Shown here: positions 37,282 to 46,561 of the stretch, one piece after another
How the letters are laid out: each line of letters starts with the position of its first letter
How positions within the stretch are numbered: position 1 is the stretch's first letter
Assembly (NCBI RefSeq): GCF_002803095.1
Contig: NZ_PGLR01000017.1
Span: 57,458-121,457, forward strand
Direction: 5' to 3'
Length of the DNA: 64,000 nt
From: Pseudomonas sp. ZH-FAD
Lineage (GTDB): Bacteria > Pseudomonadota > Gammaproteobacteria > Pseudomonadales > Pseudomonadaceae
Program-made: the position numbers and the translations under genes
Notes under the pieces: generated by a model
What the model was told of the DNA's origin: nothing
What the model saw: only the letters and a program-made list of their open reading frames with translations
The model's database searches: none

Positions 37282-38227
37282 TCAGGCGCTCCAGGGTCTT
37301 CGCCCACATCTCATCCACCGGCGCCTCGAGCTTCAGCACGCCACCATCGGGCAGCGGCACGTGCAACTCATAGGCATGCAGGAACAGGCGTTTACCGCCC
37401 AGCTCGCGAATCTCGCGAGAGAAGTCGTCGTCGCCGTATTTGCTGTCACCGGCGATACCATGACCCGCATATTGGGCGTGCACACGAATCTGATGGGTAC
37501 GACCAGTGATCGGCCTGGCTTCGACCAGCGTGGCGAACTCACCGAAACGGCGCAGCACGCGAAATACCGTGAGTGCCTCCTTGCCCTCGGGATTCACCTC
37601 GACCATACGCTCGCCGGAGCGCAGGTTGCTTTTCAGCAGCGGCGCGGCGATCTGCTTCTTGGCGGTCGCCCAGTGGCCACGCACCAACGCCATATAGCGC
37701 TTGTCTACGCCATCGCCGCGCAGCGCTTCGTGCAGGTGGCGCAGCATGCTGCGCTTCTTGGCGATCATCAGCAGACCGGACGTATCACGATCGAGGCGGT
37801 GCACCAGCTCCAGATCCTTGGCATCGGGACGCAACTGGCGAAACGCCTCGATCACACCGTAATTCAAGCCGCTGCCACCATGCACGGCGATACCGGCCGG
37901 CTTGTTCAGCACGATCAGCGCCTTGTCCTCGTAAACGATCGCGGCTTCGAGGCGCTGCAGCAGCCCCTGCGCCAGCGGCTCGGGCTCATCGCGCTCGGCC
38001 AGGCGCAGCGGCGGCACGCGCACCACGTCACCAGCCTGGAGCTTGTACTCGGGCTTGATCCGCCCCTTGTTAACCCGCACTTCGCCCTTGCGCAGAATGC
38101 GGTAAATCAGGGTCTTGGGCACGCCCTTGAGCTGTGTCCTGAGGAAGTTGTCGATGCGTTGGCCGGCGAGTTCCGGTGCAACCTCGATCAGCTGAACGCC
38201 GGAGGTTGGAGAGGCAGGAGTAGTCAT
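37274..38227 (-). CDS. rluC: 23S rRNA pseudouridine(955/2504/2580) synthase
   Basis: 317 residues from the ATG at 38227 ([20 protein letters not shown]). An S4 domain (residues about 15-75: [23 protein letters not shown] region) precedes the catalytic domain with [18 protein letters not shown], whose Asp is catalytic. Divergent from rne as in other Pseudomonas. Confidence 0.95.
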   Translation of the reverse strand: MTTPASPTSGVQLIEVAPELAGQRIDNFLRTQLKGVPKTLIYRILRKGEVRVNKGRIKPEYKLQAGDVVRVPPLRLAERDEPEPLAQGLLQRLEAAIVYEDKALIVLNKPAGIAVHGGSGLNYGVIEAFRQLRPDAKDLELVHRLDRDTSGLLMIAKKRSMLRHLHEALRGDGVDKRYMALVRGHWATAKKQIAAPLLKSNLRSGERMVEVNPEGKEALTVFRVLRRFGEFATLVEARPITGRTHQIRVHAQYAGHGIAGDSKYGDDDFSREIRELGGKRLFLHAYELHVPLPDGGVLKLEAPVDEMWAKTLERLSA

Positions 38228-38255
38228 CGCGCAATCATAACAATTTTTTATGGAA

Positions 38256-38284
38256 TTGAAGCACTTAATCATTGCTGCTATAGT
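38256..38284 (+). promoter_or_regulatory. rne promoter
   Basis: TTGAAG (38256-38261), a 17-bp spacer and TATAGT (38279-38284); start predicted near 38291, within 30 bp of the rluC start codon on the other strand. Confidence 0.65.
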
Positions 38285-38290
38285 CGCGAA

Positions 38291-38806
38291 CGCCGCCAAA
38301 AGCGGCCTGGCTTGCGGATGAATGCCAAACTTGCCATCCCCTGCCCGCGCAAACGTATTTGGACGTGAGGCCGTCCGACGGATTCTTCAGGTTAGAAAGG
38401 CCGCAAAAGGCCACGAAGACTTCGGAAATAAAGCCTTGAGTATGATGCGCGATTCGCCCACCGGGCGGTCGCGGTAACTGACAACCGCTGCGGAATCCGC
38501 GCGCGGCACCCGATTTTCAGCGATACGTGTAGGGTGGAGATGTACAACTGTCGGACTGCGTAGCATATCGCTTGATCAAAGACGCCTCATCTCGTCCGCT
38601 ACCGCCAGTTGATTCCTCTTCCTGACTGAGTGCTTTCTGTCACCACAGCAAGCAGGAGACGTCCGTCGCGACCGCGGCCTGATAATGGCTGACCGTCGCT
38701 AGACAGTGGAACGATTTACGACCGTTTCTGACGCGCCTGACACCGACCCTGAGAGTCGTGTGTGCCTAACGTGGCTTCCGCTAGCCCCGGAACCCATTGG
38801 TACCAC
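38291..38806 (+). promoter_or_regulatory. Long rne 5' leader (about 515 nt)
   Basis: No protein gene is apparent between the rne promoter and its ATG. The stretch contains several GC-rich potential hairpins (for example around 38390-38420 and 38455-38500). In enterobacteria a long structured rne leader lets RNase E cleave its own mRNA; the length and position here suggest the same autoregulation, which was not tested. Confidence 0.55.
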
Positions 38807-41800
38807 ATGAAAAGAATGCTAATTAACGCGACTCAGCCTGAAGAGTTGCGTGTTGCCCTGGTAGATGGCCAAAAACTCTACGACCTGGACATCGAGTCCG
38901 GCGCCCGCGAACAAAAAAAGGCCAACATCTACAAAGGCCGCATCACCCGCGTTGAACCCAGCCTCGAAGCCGCCTTCGTCGACTTCGGCTCCGAACGCCA
39001 CGGCTTCCTCCCCCTCAAAGAAATTTCCCGCGAATACTTCTCCAAAGCCCCTGAAGGCGGCCGCGTCAACATCAAGGACGTGCTCAAGGAAGGCCAGGAA
39101 GTCATCGTCCAGGTCGAGAAAGAAGAACGCGGCAACAAGGGCGCAGCCCTGACCACCTTCATCAGCCTGGCCGGTCGTTATCTGGTACTGATGCCGAATA
39201 ACCCACGTGCTGGTGGCATCAGCCGCCGCATCGAAGGCGAAGAGCGCAACGAACTGCGCGAAGCGCTGAATGGCCTCAACGCTCCGGCCGACATGGGCCT
39301 GATCGTGCGTACTGCCGGCCTCGGCCGCTCCAGCGAAGAAATGCAGTGGGACCTCGACTACCTGCTGCAACTGTGGAGCGCCATCAAGGAAGCCTCCACC
39401 AGCCGCCCTGCCCCGTTCCTGATCTATCAGGAATCCAATGTCATCATCCGCGCCATCCGCGACTACCTGCGCCAGGATATCGGCGAAGTGCTGGTCGACA
39501 GCGTCGAAGCCCAGGAAGAAGCCTTGAGCTTCATCCAGCAGGTGATGCCGCAGTACGCCAGCAAGATCAAGCTGTACGAAGACAGCGTGCCGCTGTTCAA
39601 CCGCTTCCAGATCGAAAGCCAGATCGAAACCGCCTTCCAGCGTGAAGTGAAGCTGCCGTCCGGTGGTTCCATCGTCATCGACCCGACCGAAGCCCTGGTT
39701 TCCATCGACATCAACTCGGCGCGCGCCACCAAGGGCAGCGACATCGAGGAAACCGCGCTGCAGACCAACCTGGAAGCGGCCGAAGAAATCGCCCGCCAGC
39801 TGCGTCTGCGCGACATCGGTGGCCTGATCGTCATCGACTTCATCGACATGACCCCGGCCAAGAACCAGCGCGCCGTCGAAGAGAAGGTGCGTGAAGCCCT
39901 GGAAGCCGACCGCGCCCGCGTTCAGGTCGGCCGCATCTCGCGCTTCGGCCTGCTGGAAATGTCCCGTCAGCGCCTGCGTCCGTCCCTCGGCGAGACCAGC
40001 GGCATCGTCTGCCCACGCTGCAACGGTCAAGGCATCATCCGTGACGTCGAATCCCTGTCGCTGGCCATCCTGCGCCTGATCGAAGAAGAAGCGCTGAAGG
40101 ATCGCACCGCCGAAGTCCGCGCTCAGGTACCGATCCCGGTCGCCGCCTTCCTGCTCAACGAGAAGCGCAACTCGATCACCAAGATCGAACTGCGCACCCG
40201 TGCGCGTATCGTGATCCTGCCCAACGATCACCTGGAAACCCCGCATTTCGAAGTGCAGCGCCTGCGTGACGACAGCCCGGAAGCCCTGAGCGGCCAGACC
40301 AGCTACGAAATCGCCGCCACTGCGGAAACCGAAGAAACCGCTGCCCAGCCGGCCGCCGCCACGCGCACCCTGGTTCGCCAGGAGGCCGCGATCAAGGCCG
40401 CACCGCGCAGCAGTGCCCCGGTCGCTGCCGAGCCGCAAGCACCGCTGGCTCCGACCAAAGCGCCTGAGCCGAGCCTGTTCAAGGGCCTGGTGAAGTCTCT
40501 GGTCAGCCTGTTCGCCGGCAAGGAAGAAGAAGCCAAACCTGCAGTAGTCGAGAAGAAGAGCAACGAGCGTCCGCCACGCGAAGAGCGTCGCAACGGTCGT
40601 CAGCAGAGCCGTAACCGTGGCGGTCGCCGCGACGAGGAGCGCAAGCCTCGGGAAGAGCGCGCCCCGCGTGAAGAGCGTCAGGCCCGTGAACCGCGTGAAG
40701 AACGCCAACCTCGCGAAGAGCGTCAACCGCGTGAAGAGCGCGCCCCACGCGAGCCGCGCGAAGGTCAGGAAAATCGCCGTGAGCGCAAGCCGCGCGAAGA
40801 GCGTGCCCCGCGTGAAGAGCGCGTGCGTGAACTGCGTGAGCCTATCGATGCCGAGTCTGGTAACGAGCAACGTGAAGAGCGTGCCGAGCGTCAGCCGCGT
40901 GGTGAACGCCAGGAGCGTCAGCGTCAACCGCGTGAAGAGCGTCAGCCGCGTGCCGAGCAAGCCGAGGCCCTGCAGGACGAAGCCCTGCCGAACGAAGAGC
41001 AACTGCAGGACGACGAGCAGGACAACAACGATGGCGAGCGCCCACGTCGCCGTTCCCGCGGTCAGCGTCGTCGCAGCAATCGTCGCGAACGTCAGCGTGA
41101 CGCCGATGGCAACCTGATCGAGAGCGCCGAGAACAGCGAAGCTGCCGGTAACGACGCCCAGGCAGTCACCCCGGTTGCCGTGGCTACTGCCGCCGCCGTG
41201 GTTGCAGAAAGCGTCGACAGCAGCGAAGCCGTTGCCAGCGAGGCTCCGGCCGTCGAAGCGCCGTCTGTTCAGGTTGAAGAAGCCCCTGCTGCTCAACCGG
41301 TCGAGGCGCAAGCCGAGGCTGCTGTGAGTGAAGTGGTTGAAGCTGCTCCGGTCGCAGAGAAAGCAGTTGAGGCAGAACCGGCCGCAGTCGCAACCCCTGC
41401 TGCCGTTGAAGCGCCAGTTGCCGAACCGGTCGCTCAAGCTGAGCCGACTGTCGAAGTCGCCCAGGAGCCTGCTCCGGCACCGGTCGAACAAGCACCTGCT
41501 GCCGCACCGATTCCGGCCAATGCCACTGGCCGTGCGCCGAACGACCCGCGCGAAGTGCGTCGTCGTCAGCGTGAAGCCGAGCGTCTGGCGCGCGAAGCTG
41601 CACAGGCCGCCGCTGCAGCCCCGGCTGTAGAAGCTGCCCCAGTAGTCGACGCCGCTCCGGTCGCTGAAGCAAGCGCCCCAGCAGAAGCCGAAGCCGCTGC
41701 AGTCGAAACAGCTCCTGTAGTCGAGCCGGTTGCTGAAGCCGAAGCCACCTCTGTCGTCAGCGAGCAAAGCGTGAGCGAAGCGGTAGAGCAAGCGCAGCCG

Positions 41801-41848
41801 GAAGAAGAAACGCAAGCCGACAAGGAGGAGGTCAAGCCTCAGGCTTGA
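38807..41848 (+). CDS. rne: Ribonuclease E
   Basis: 1013 residues from the ATG at 38807 ([22 protein letters not shown]). The N-terminal half has the S1 domain (about 40-120), the DNase I-like catalytic centre with [20 protein letters not shown] and DFIDM, and the Zn-link CPRCNGQG (about 405). After residue 530 comes the disordered scaffold: an amphipathic helix [16 protein letters not shown] (about 556-571) for membrane attachment, an Arg/Glu-rich tract (600-790, repeated [10 protein letters not shown]), an Ala/Val/Glu-rich low-complexity region (800-905) and a conserved [19 protein letters not shown] motif (about 910-930). Organises the RNA degradosome. Confidence 0.97.
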   Translation: MKRMLINATQPEELRVALVDGQKLYDLDIESGAREQKKANIYKGRITRVEPSLEAAFVDFGSERHGFLPLKEISREYFSKAPEGGRVNIKDVLKEGQEVIVQVEKEERGNKGAALTTFISLAGRYLVLMPNNPRAGGISRRIEGEERNELREALNGLNAPADMGLIVRTAGLGRSSEEMQWDLDYLLQLWSAIKEASTSRPAPFLIYQESNVIIRAIRDYLRQDIGEVLVDSVEAQEEALSFIQQVMPQYASKIKLYEDSVPLFNRFQIESQIETAFQREVKLPSGGSIVIDPTEALVSIDINSARATKGSDIEETALQTNLEAAEEIARQLRLRDIGGLIVIDFIDMTPAKNQRAVEEKVREALEADRARVQVGRISRFGLLEMSRQRLRPSLGETSGIVCPRCNGQGIIRDVESLSLAILRLIEEEALKDRTAEVRAQVPIPVAAFLLNEKRNSITKIELRTRARIVILPNDHLETPHFEVQRLRDDSPEALSGQTSYEIAATAETEETAAQPAAATRTLVRQEAAIKAAPRSSAPVAAEPQAPLAPTKAPEPSLFKGLVKSLVSLFAGKEEEAKPAVVEKKSNERPPREERRNGRQQSRNRGGRRDEERKPREERAPREERQAREPREERQPREERQPREERAPREPREGQENRRERKPREERAPREERVRELREPIDAESGNEQREERAERQPRGERQERQRQPREERQPRAEQAEALQDEALPNEEQLQDDEQDNNDGERPRRRSRGQRRRSNRRERQRDADGNLIESAENSEAAGNDAQAVTPVAVATAAAVVAESVDSSEAVASEAPAVEAPSVQVEEAPAAQPVEAQAEAAVSEVVEAAPVAEKAVEAEPAAVATPAAVEAPVAEPVAQAEPTVEVAQEPAPAPVEQAPAAAPIPANATGRAPNDPREVRRRQREAERLAREAAQAAAAAPAVEAAPVVDAAPVAEASAPAEAEAAAVETAPVVEPVAEAEATSVVSEQSVSEAVEQAQPEEETQADKEEVKPQA

Positions 41849-41864
41849 TCCTCCTGCGGTAACT

Positions 41865-41895
41865 AAAAAGGGGATGCCTAGGCATCCCCTTTTTC
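41865..41895 (+). terminator. rne terminator
   Basis: A near-perfect palindrome AAAAGGGGATGCC/GGCATCCCCTTTTT. A second inverted repeat (GGAGG-TCAAGCCT / AGGCTTGATCCTCC, 41825-41854) spans the stop codon just before it. Confidence 0.92.
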
Positions 41896-41920
41896 ATTTC
41901 CGTGGCTGGCGCTGCAGAAG

Positions 41921-41942
41921 CGTAGCCCGGATGCAATCCGGG
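41921..41942. repeat. Single REP, family C
   Basis: Copy of CGTAGCCCGGATGCAATCCG with GG following, identical to the halves at 24543 and 54809. Lies between the rne terminator and the murB stop. Confidence 0.85.
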
Positions 41943-41976
41943 AGCGGCAGGCAGCGGATCACGCCCTGCCTACAGA

Positions 41977-42996
41977 TCAGAGCACGTTGGGCTCGATCTC
42001 CAGCTCTACACCAAAACGCGCCAGGATATCGCTCTGGATACGCTGCGCCAGCTGCAGCAGTTGCGCACCCGTGGCGTTGCCGTAATTGACCAGCACCAGC
42101 GCCTGCAAACGATGCACGCCAGCATCGCCCTCACGCGCCCCCTTCCACCCTGCCCGCTCGATCAGCCAACCGGCGGCCAGCTTGGCCAAGCCAGCTCCAG
42201 CCGGATAGCTGACCAGATCGGCATGCTCGGCGCGAATGCGCTCGGCCAGTTCGAATGGCACCACCGGATTCTTGAAGAAGCTGCCGGCATTACCCAGCTC
42301 GGCGGGATCTGGCAGCTTCTCGCTGCGAATGGCGCAGATAGCTCGACTGACATCGCTTGCAGTCGGTGCCTCGATGCCCATCTCAGCCAGGCGCTGACGT
42401 ACCGGACCGTAATCCAGACGCAGCGAAGCCAGGCGACTCAGACGAAAGCGCACGCGCAGGATCAACCAGCGCCCGGCTTCGCGTTTGAACAGACTGTCGC
42501 GGTAGGCGAAGGCGCACTCTTCCAGCGCGAAGTCGCGCAGCTCGCCGGAGTGCCGATCCAGAGCGGTCAGGCCGGCGAACAGATCCTTGATCTCCACACC
42601 ATAGGCGCCGATGTTCTGCATCGGCGCAGCGCCGACGGTGCCGGGAATCAGGCTGAGGTTTTCCAGGCCATTGAGGCCCTGCGTCAGGCTCCACTGCACG
42701 AAGGGGTGCCAGGGTTCGCCGGCTTCGACCTCCACCAGCACCTGCTCGCCGTCGTCCTCCAGAATACGAATACCACGGCTGGCCATGCGCAGCACCAGCG
42801 CCTCGACATCGCGGGTCAGCAGCAGGTTGCTGCCACCGCCGATCACCAGCAGCGGCAAGCCCTGCTGCTTTGCCAGGTTCAGCGCCTCGCGTACATCGTC
42901 ATCATCGTGGGCTTCGGCGAAACGCCGTGCATGCACATCGACACCAAAGCTGTTGAAGGCCTTGAGCGACACGTCGCTCTGCAGATTCAGACTCAC
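41977..42996 (-). CDS. murB: UDP-N-acetylenolpyruvoylglucosamine reductase
   Basis: 339 residues, GTG start overlapping the ptp stop by 4 bp. FAD-binding VIGGGSNLLLTRDV and GTVGAAPMQNIGAYGVE, catalytic Ser in AFAYRDSLFKRE and Glu in the final LEIEPNV (type I MurB). It completes UDP-MurNAc synthesis. AGSFFKNP is also conserved. Confidence 0.96.
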   Translation of the reverse strand: MSLNLQSDVSLKAFNSFGVDVHARRFAEAHDDDDVREALNLAKQQGLPLLVIGGGSNLLLTRDVEALVLRMASRGIRILEDDGEQVLVEVEAGEPWHPFVQWSLTQGLNGLENLSLIPGTVGAAPMQNIGAYGVEIKDLFAGLTALDRHSGELRDFALEECAFAYRDSLFKREAGRWLILRVRFRLSRLASLRLDYGPVRQRLAEMGIEAPTASDVSRAICAIRSEKLPDPAELGNAGSFFKNPVVPFELAERIRAEHADLVSYPAGAGLAKLAAGWLIERAGWKGAREGDAGVHRLQALVLVNYGNATGAQLLQLAQRIQSDILARFGVELEIEPNVL

Positions 42997-43457
42997 AGGC
43001 GCCCCCTGATCTCGATCAGCAACGCGTCACTGGCCTGTTCGATCAGGTCCAGCACCTGCTCGAAGCCATCCTCGCCGCCGTAGTAGGGATCGGGCACCTC
43101 ATCCAGCGCCAGTTCATATCGGCGCAGGTAAAGATCCAGATCGGCACGGGCATCGGCGGGGCGCAGCGCCTTGAGATTGCGCAGGTTGCTCTGATCCATG
43201 GCCAGGATCAGGTCGAAGCGCTGGAAATCGGCGGCCTCGACCTGGCGCGCACGCAGCGCGGAGAGATCATAGCCACGGCGCAGCGCAGCCTGGCGCGTGC
43301 GACTGTCCGGCGCCTTGCCGACGTGCCAGTCGCCGGTGCCGGCGGAATCCACCAACACCCGATCATCCAGACCCGCCGCGCGCAGTTTGTGGCGAAGAAC
43401 GCCCTCGGCCGTGGGCGAACGGCAGATGTTGCCCAGGCAGACGAACAGAACCTTCAT
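42993..43457 (-). CDS. Low-molecular-weight protein tyrosine phosphatase
   Basis: 154 residues. P-loop VCLGNICRSPTAEGVLRH (CX5RS) at the N-terminus and the general-acid DPYYGG motif near residue 125. Related to PtpA/Wzb phosphatases; target unknown. Start overlaps kdsB stop (TGATG); its stop overlaps the murB start, so it is coupled to both. Confidence 0.93.
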   Translation of the reverse strand: MKVLFVCLGNICRSPTAEGVLRHKLRAAGLDDRVLVDSAGTGDWHVGKAPDSRTRQAALRRGYDLSALRARQVEAADFQRFDLILAMDQSNLRNLKALRPADARADLDLYLRRYELALDEVPDPYYGGEDGFEQVLDLIEQASDALLIEIRGRL

Positions 43458-44221
43458 CAGGCCCCCAGCAGGTGGCGCACCCGCTCCAGGTCTTCAGCGG
43501 TATCCACACCGGCAGCCGGTGCTTCGAGCGCATCGGCGACATGGATGCGCACGCCGTTGTACAGCGCGCGCAGCTGCTCCAGACACTCGGTGTCTTCCAG
43601 CCAGCAAGGGCCCCAGGCGACGAAGTCATGCAGGAAGCCGGCGCGGTAGGCGTAGATGCCAATATGACGGCGATACGGCACGCCGGCCGGTAGCACGTCG
43701 CGGCTCTTGGCAAAGGCGTCGCGCGCCCAGGCCAGCGGCGCGCGGCTGAAGGTCAGGGCCAGGCCATGCTTGTCGGCGACCACCTTGACCACATTGGGAT
43801 TGAACAGCGCGGTGACATCTTCAATGGGCTCGGCCAGGGTGGCGATGCCTGCCTGCGGGTTGGCCGCCAGGTTGGCCGCCACCTGATCAATGATCACAGG
43901 CGGAATCAGCGGCTCATCACCCTGCACGTTGACCACGATGGCATCGGCCGGCAAGCCGAGCTGGGTGACGACTTCGGCCAGGCGGTCGGTGCCGGAGTTG
44001 TGATCCTCGCGGGTCAGCAGCACCTCGGCACCGAAAGCCTTACAGGCCTCGACGATGCGCGCATCGTCGGTGGCGACCACCACGCGGCTGGCCGAACTCT
44101 TCCTGGCCTGCTCCCAGACGTGCTGCACCATGGGCTTACCGGCGATGTCCTGCAGCGGTTTACCGGGCAGGCGGGTGGAGGCGTAACGGGCGGGAATGAC
44201 GACGGTGAAGGCTGCGCTCAT
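43457..44221 (-). CDS. kdsB: 3-deoxy-manno-octulosonate cytidylyltransferase
   Basis: 254 residues. [20 protein letters not shown] nucleotide-binding start, [11 protein letters not shown] and [13 protein letters not shown] are typical. It makes CMP-Kdo for lipopolysaccharide. Directly follows the Trm112-like gene, with lpxK further upstream: an LPS cluster. Confidence 0.96.
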   Translation of the reverse strand: MSAAFTVVIPARYASTRLPGKPLQDIAGKPMVQHVWEQARKSSASRVVVATDDARIVEACKAFGAEVLLTREDHNSGTDRLAEVVTQLGLPADAIVVNVQGDEPLIPPVIIDQVAANLAANPQAGIATLAEPIEDVTALFNPNVVKVVADKHGLALTFSRAPLAWARDAFAKSRDVLPAGVPYRRHIGIYAYRAGFLHDFVAWGPCWLEDTECLEQLRALYNGVRIHVADALEAPAAGVDTAEDLERVRHLLGA

Positions 44222-44407
44222 TTACTTGTCCAGACGCTCGTCGGTGGTCAGGGTGCGCGCTTCGCTTTCCAGCATCACCGGAATGCCGTCGCGGATCGGG
44301 TAGGCCACGCCAGCGCCCTTGCTGATCAGTTCGGTCTTGTCTTCGGAGAGCTGCAGCGGGCCCTTGCAGATCGGGCAGGCGAGAATGTCGAGCAGTTTAA
44401 GGTCCAT
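44222..44407 (-). CDS. ycaR: Trm112-like zinc-ribbon protein YcaR
   Basis: 61 residues from the ATG at 44407 ([20 protein letters not shown]). One CPIC pair is seen; the second cysteine pair of eukaryotic Trm112 is absent, as usual for this family. Function not established. Sits between lpxK and kdsB; the stop codon abuts the kdsB ATG. Confidence 0.93.
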   Translation of the reverse strand: MDLKLLDILACPICKGPLQLSEDKTELISKGAGVAYPIRDGIPVMLESEARTLTTDERLDK

Positions 44408-44429
44408 GGTGGAATCCTTGCTGGGGTCA

Positions 44430-45431
44430 TCAGGACCCCGGTATGAGGCGGGCCAGCTCTCCATCCAGCCAGTCGACGAAAGCCGGCGTGGGCGCGGCAT
44501 CGACGGCCAGGTACCACCAGTCGGCGGCGGCGAAGGCCCGGCATTTCACCGCATCCTTTTCCGTCATCAGCAGGGGCAGCGATGGCTCGAAGCTGAGCTG
44601 CGTGGCATCGTACTGGGCATGGTCGGCGAAGGGATGCGGAACCGGCCGCCAGTTTAGCGCTTCGAGGGTATTGAAGAAACGTTGCGGATTACCGATGCCG
44701 GCCACCGCATGCACGGCCTGACCGGGCGGGAAGTGCTCGAGGCCAACGCGCTCACCACTGACCAGATTGACCAGTGCGGTCGGTTGCAGGCGAAAGGCAT
44801 AGCCATCGGCGCAATCCGCCTCGGCGCCGTTGAACAGCACAGCATCCACCTCAGCCAGACGCTCGACCGGCTCACGCAGTGGCCCGGCCGGCAGGCAGCG
44901 GCGATTACCCAGGCCACGGGCAGCATCGATCAGCACCAGCTCCAGGTCACGCGCCAGACGGTAGTGCTGCAGGCCATCGTCGCAGAGGATCAAATCCAGT
45001 GGTTCTTCGGCCAACAGCGCACGCACCGCGCGACTGCGGTCCGGGTCGATCATCAAGGGCACGCCCGTACGCTGGACGATCAGCAGCGGTTCGTCACCGG
45101 CCTGTGCGGCCGGTTGATCGGCTCGCACGCGCCACGGCAGGCTCGTCGGCGTGGCGCCATAGCCACGACTGACCACGCCGACCTTGAGGCCACGAGCGCG
45201 GCAGTGTTCGATGAGAAAGAGGATCAGCGGTGTCTTGCCAGTGCCGCCCACGGTGATGTTGCCCACCACCAGCACCGGTACCGGGGCGCGGTAGATATCA
45301 CCCTCGCCGGCCAGGAAACGCCTGCGCTTGCTCTGCACCACGCGACGGTACAGCCACTCCAGCGGACGCAGCAGCGCCAGCGCCGGGTGGCCGCGATACC
45401 AGGCCTCGAGCAAGCGATCGGCAGCGCTCAC
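44430..45431 (-). CDS. lpxK: Tetraacyldisaccharide 4'-kinase
   Basis: 333 residues, GTG start. N-terminal hydrophobic anchor region and P-loop [17 protein letters not shown]. Phosphorylates the 4' position of the lipid A precursor at the inner membrane. It starts next to the exbD stop. Confidence 0.95.
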   Translation of the reverse strand: MSAADRLLEAWYRGHPALALLRPLEWLYRRVVQSKRRRFLAGEGDIYRAPVPVLVVGNITVGGTGKTPLILFLIEHCRARGLKVGVVSRGYGATPTSLPWRVRADQPAAQAGDEPLLIVQRTGVPLMIDPDRSRAVRALLAEEPLDLILCDDGLQHYRLARDLELVLIDAARGLGNRRCLPAGPLREPVERLAEVDAVLFNGAEADCADGYAFRLQPTALVNLVSGERVGLEHFPPGQAVHAVAGIGNPQRFFNTLEALNWRPVPHPFADHAQYDATQLSFEPSLPLLMTEKDAVKCRAFAAADWWYLAVDAAPTPAFVDWLDGELARLIPGS

Positions 45432-45860
45432 TTAAGGATTTTCCTGTGCTTCCACCGTGGTAATACGCAGGTGCGAGAAGCCCAGCTTGCCGGCGGCGTC
45501 CATGGCGGTGATCACCGCCTGGTGCGGCGTCTTGCCGTCGGCACTGATGATCAACGGCAGGCTGTTGTCGCCGTCGGATTCCTTCTGCAGCGCCGCCATG
45601 AGGTTAGTCAGGTTGCTTTCCAGCAGCGCCTTGCCATTGACCGAGTAGGCGCCATCGGCGCCGATCAGCACCTCAACCTGCTTCAGTTCGGTCTGCTCGG
45701 GCGGCGTGCCACTGGCTGCCTCGGGCAGGTCGACCTTGAGCTGGGTCTCGCGGGTGAAGGTGGTGGTGACCACGAAGAACAGCAGCAGGATGAATACCAC
45801 GTCGATCAACGAGGCCAGGTTGATCTCGACGTTCTCCCGCGGTTTGCGCCGGAATTTCAC
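45432..45860 (-). CDS. exbD: ExbD/TolR-family proton channel subunit
   Basis: 142 residues, GTG start. One helix near 17-37 with the essential Asp in INLASLIDVVFILLLFF, then a periplasmic domain. With ExbB it converts proton motive force. 4-bp overlap (GTGA) with exbB. In this lpxK/comEC context it is a paralogue of the TonB-linked pair; partner not known. Confidence 0.93.
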   Translation of the reverse strand: MKFRRKPRENVEINLASLIDVVFILLLFFVVTTTFTRETQLKVDLPEAASGTPPEQTELKQVEVLIGADGAYSVNGKALLESNLTNLMAALQKESDGDNSLPLIISADGKTPHQAVITAMDAAGKLGFSHLRITTVEAQENP

Positions 45861-46489
45861 GCCTTGCCCTCACCCAGGTCGACGTCGCGATCACCCTGCA
45901 CCATTTCCACCAGCTTGATCGCTTCCTGCTCCATGCCGACCACCAGCTCGTCGACGCGACGCTGCAGGTAACGGTGGAAGAACAGCGCCGGGATCGCCAC
46001 CATCAGGCCGGCTGCTGTGGTGATCAGAGCCTTGGAGATACCACCGGCGAGCATCGGCGCATTGGCCATGCCCGAGCCCATGAAGGAACTGAAGATCTCG
46101 ATCATGCCCAGCACGGTGCCGAGCAGGCCCAGCAGCGGCGCGATGCCGGCAATGGTGCCAAGGGCATTGAGGTAGCGTTCCAGCTCATGGATGACGCGGG
46201 CAGCGGCCTCCTCGATGCACTCTTTCATGATCTCGCGACCATGCTTGGAGTTGGCCAGGCCGGCGGCGAGAATCTGCCCCAGCGGCGAGTCCTCACGCAA
46301 CTCCTTGAGCTTCTGGTTGTTGAGCTTCTTGTCCTTGATCCAGCGCCACACCTGAGCTAGCAGATTGGCCGGGGTGACGCGGGCGGGCCGCAGGGTCCAC
46401 AGGCGCTCGGCGACGATGCCGGCAGCAGCGATGGAACAGAGAATGATCGGCAGCATCATCCAGCCGCCAGCTTTGACCAGTTCCCACAC
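45857..46489 (-). CDS. exbB: ExbB/TolQ-family proton channel subunit
   Basis: 210 residues from a GTG at 46489 (VWELVKAGGWMMLPIILCS), with an AGGGGG stretch upstream; a longer frame (MAPLFRGGF) is possible but less like the family. Three helices; GTIAGIAPLLGLLGTVLGMIE and KALITTAAGLMVAIPAL are MotA/TolQ/ExbB signatures. Confidence 0.92.
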   Translation of the reverse strand: MWELVKAGGWMMLPIILCSIAAAGIVAERLWTLRPARVTPANLLAQVWRWIKDKKLNNQKLKELREDSPLGQILAAGLANSKHGREIMKECIEEAAARVIHELERYLNALGTIAGIAPLLGLLGTVLGMIEIFSSFMGSGMANAPMLAGGISKALITTAAGLMVAIPALFFHRYLQRRVDELVVGMEQEAIKLVEMVQGDRDVDLGEGKA

Positions 46490-46561
46490 GGTAGAGAATC
46501 CCCCTCGAAAAAGTGGCGCCACTCTAGCACAGGGCGCAACGCCCGCCGACCGCCGCCGTTC

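Noticed and set aside
40640..40960. Repeated DNA units in the RNase E gene looked at first like a tandem repeat array
   Set aside because: The repeats are in-frame codons for Arg/Glu-rich protein motifs and vary in spacing; no separate repeat element or CRISPR layout.
38819..41815. A 998-codon open frame on the minus strand across RNase E
   Set aside because: It is the antisense shadow of the highly biased rne codons; the composition (long runs of Phe, Leu, Arg, Gly) fits no protein family, while the plus-strand frame is unmistakably RNase E.
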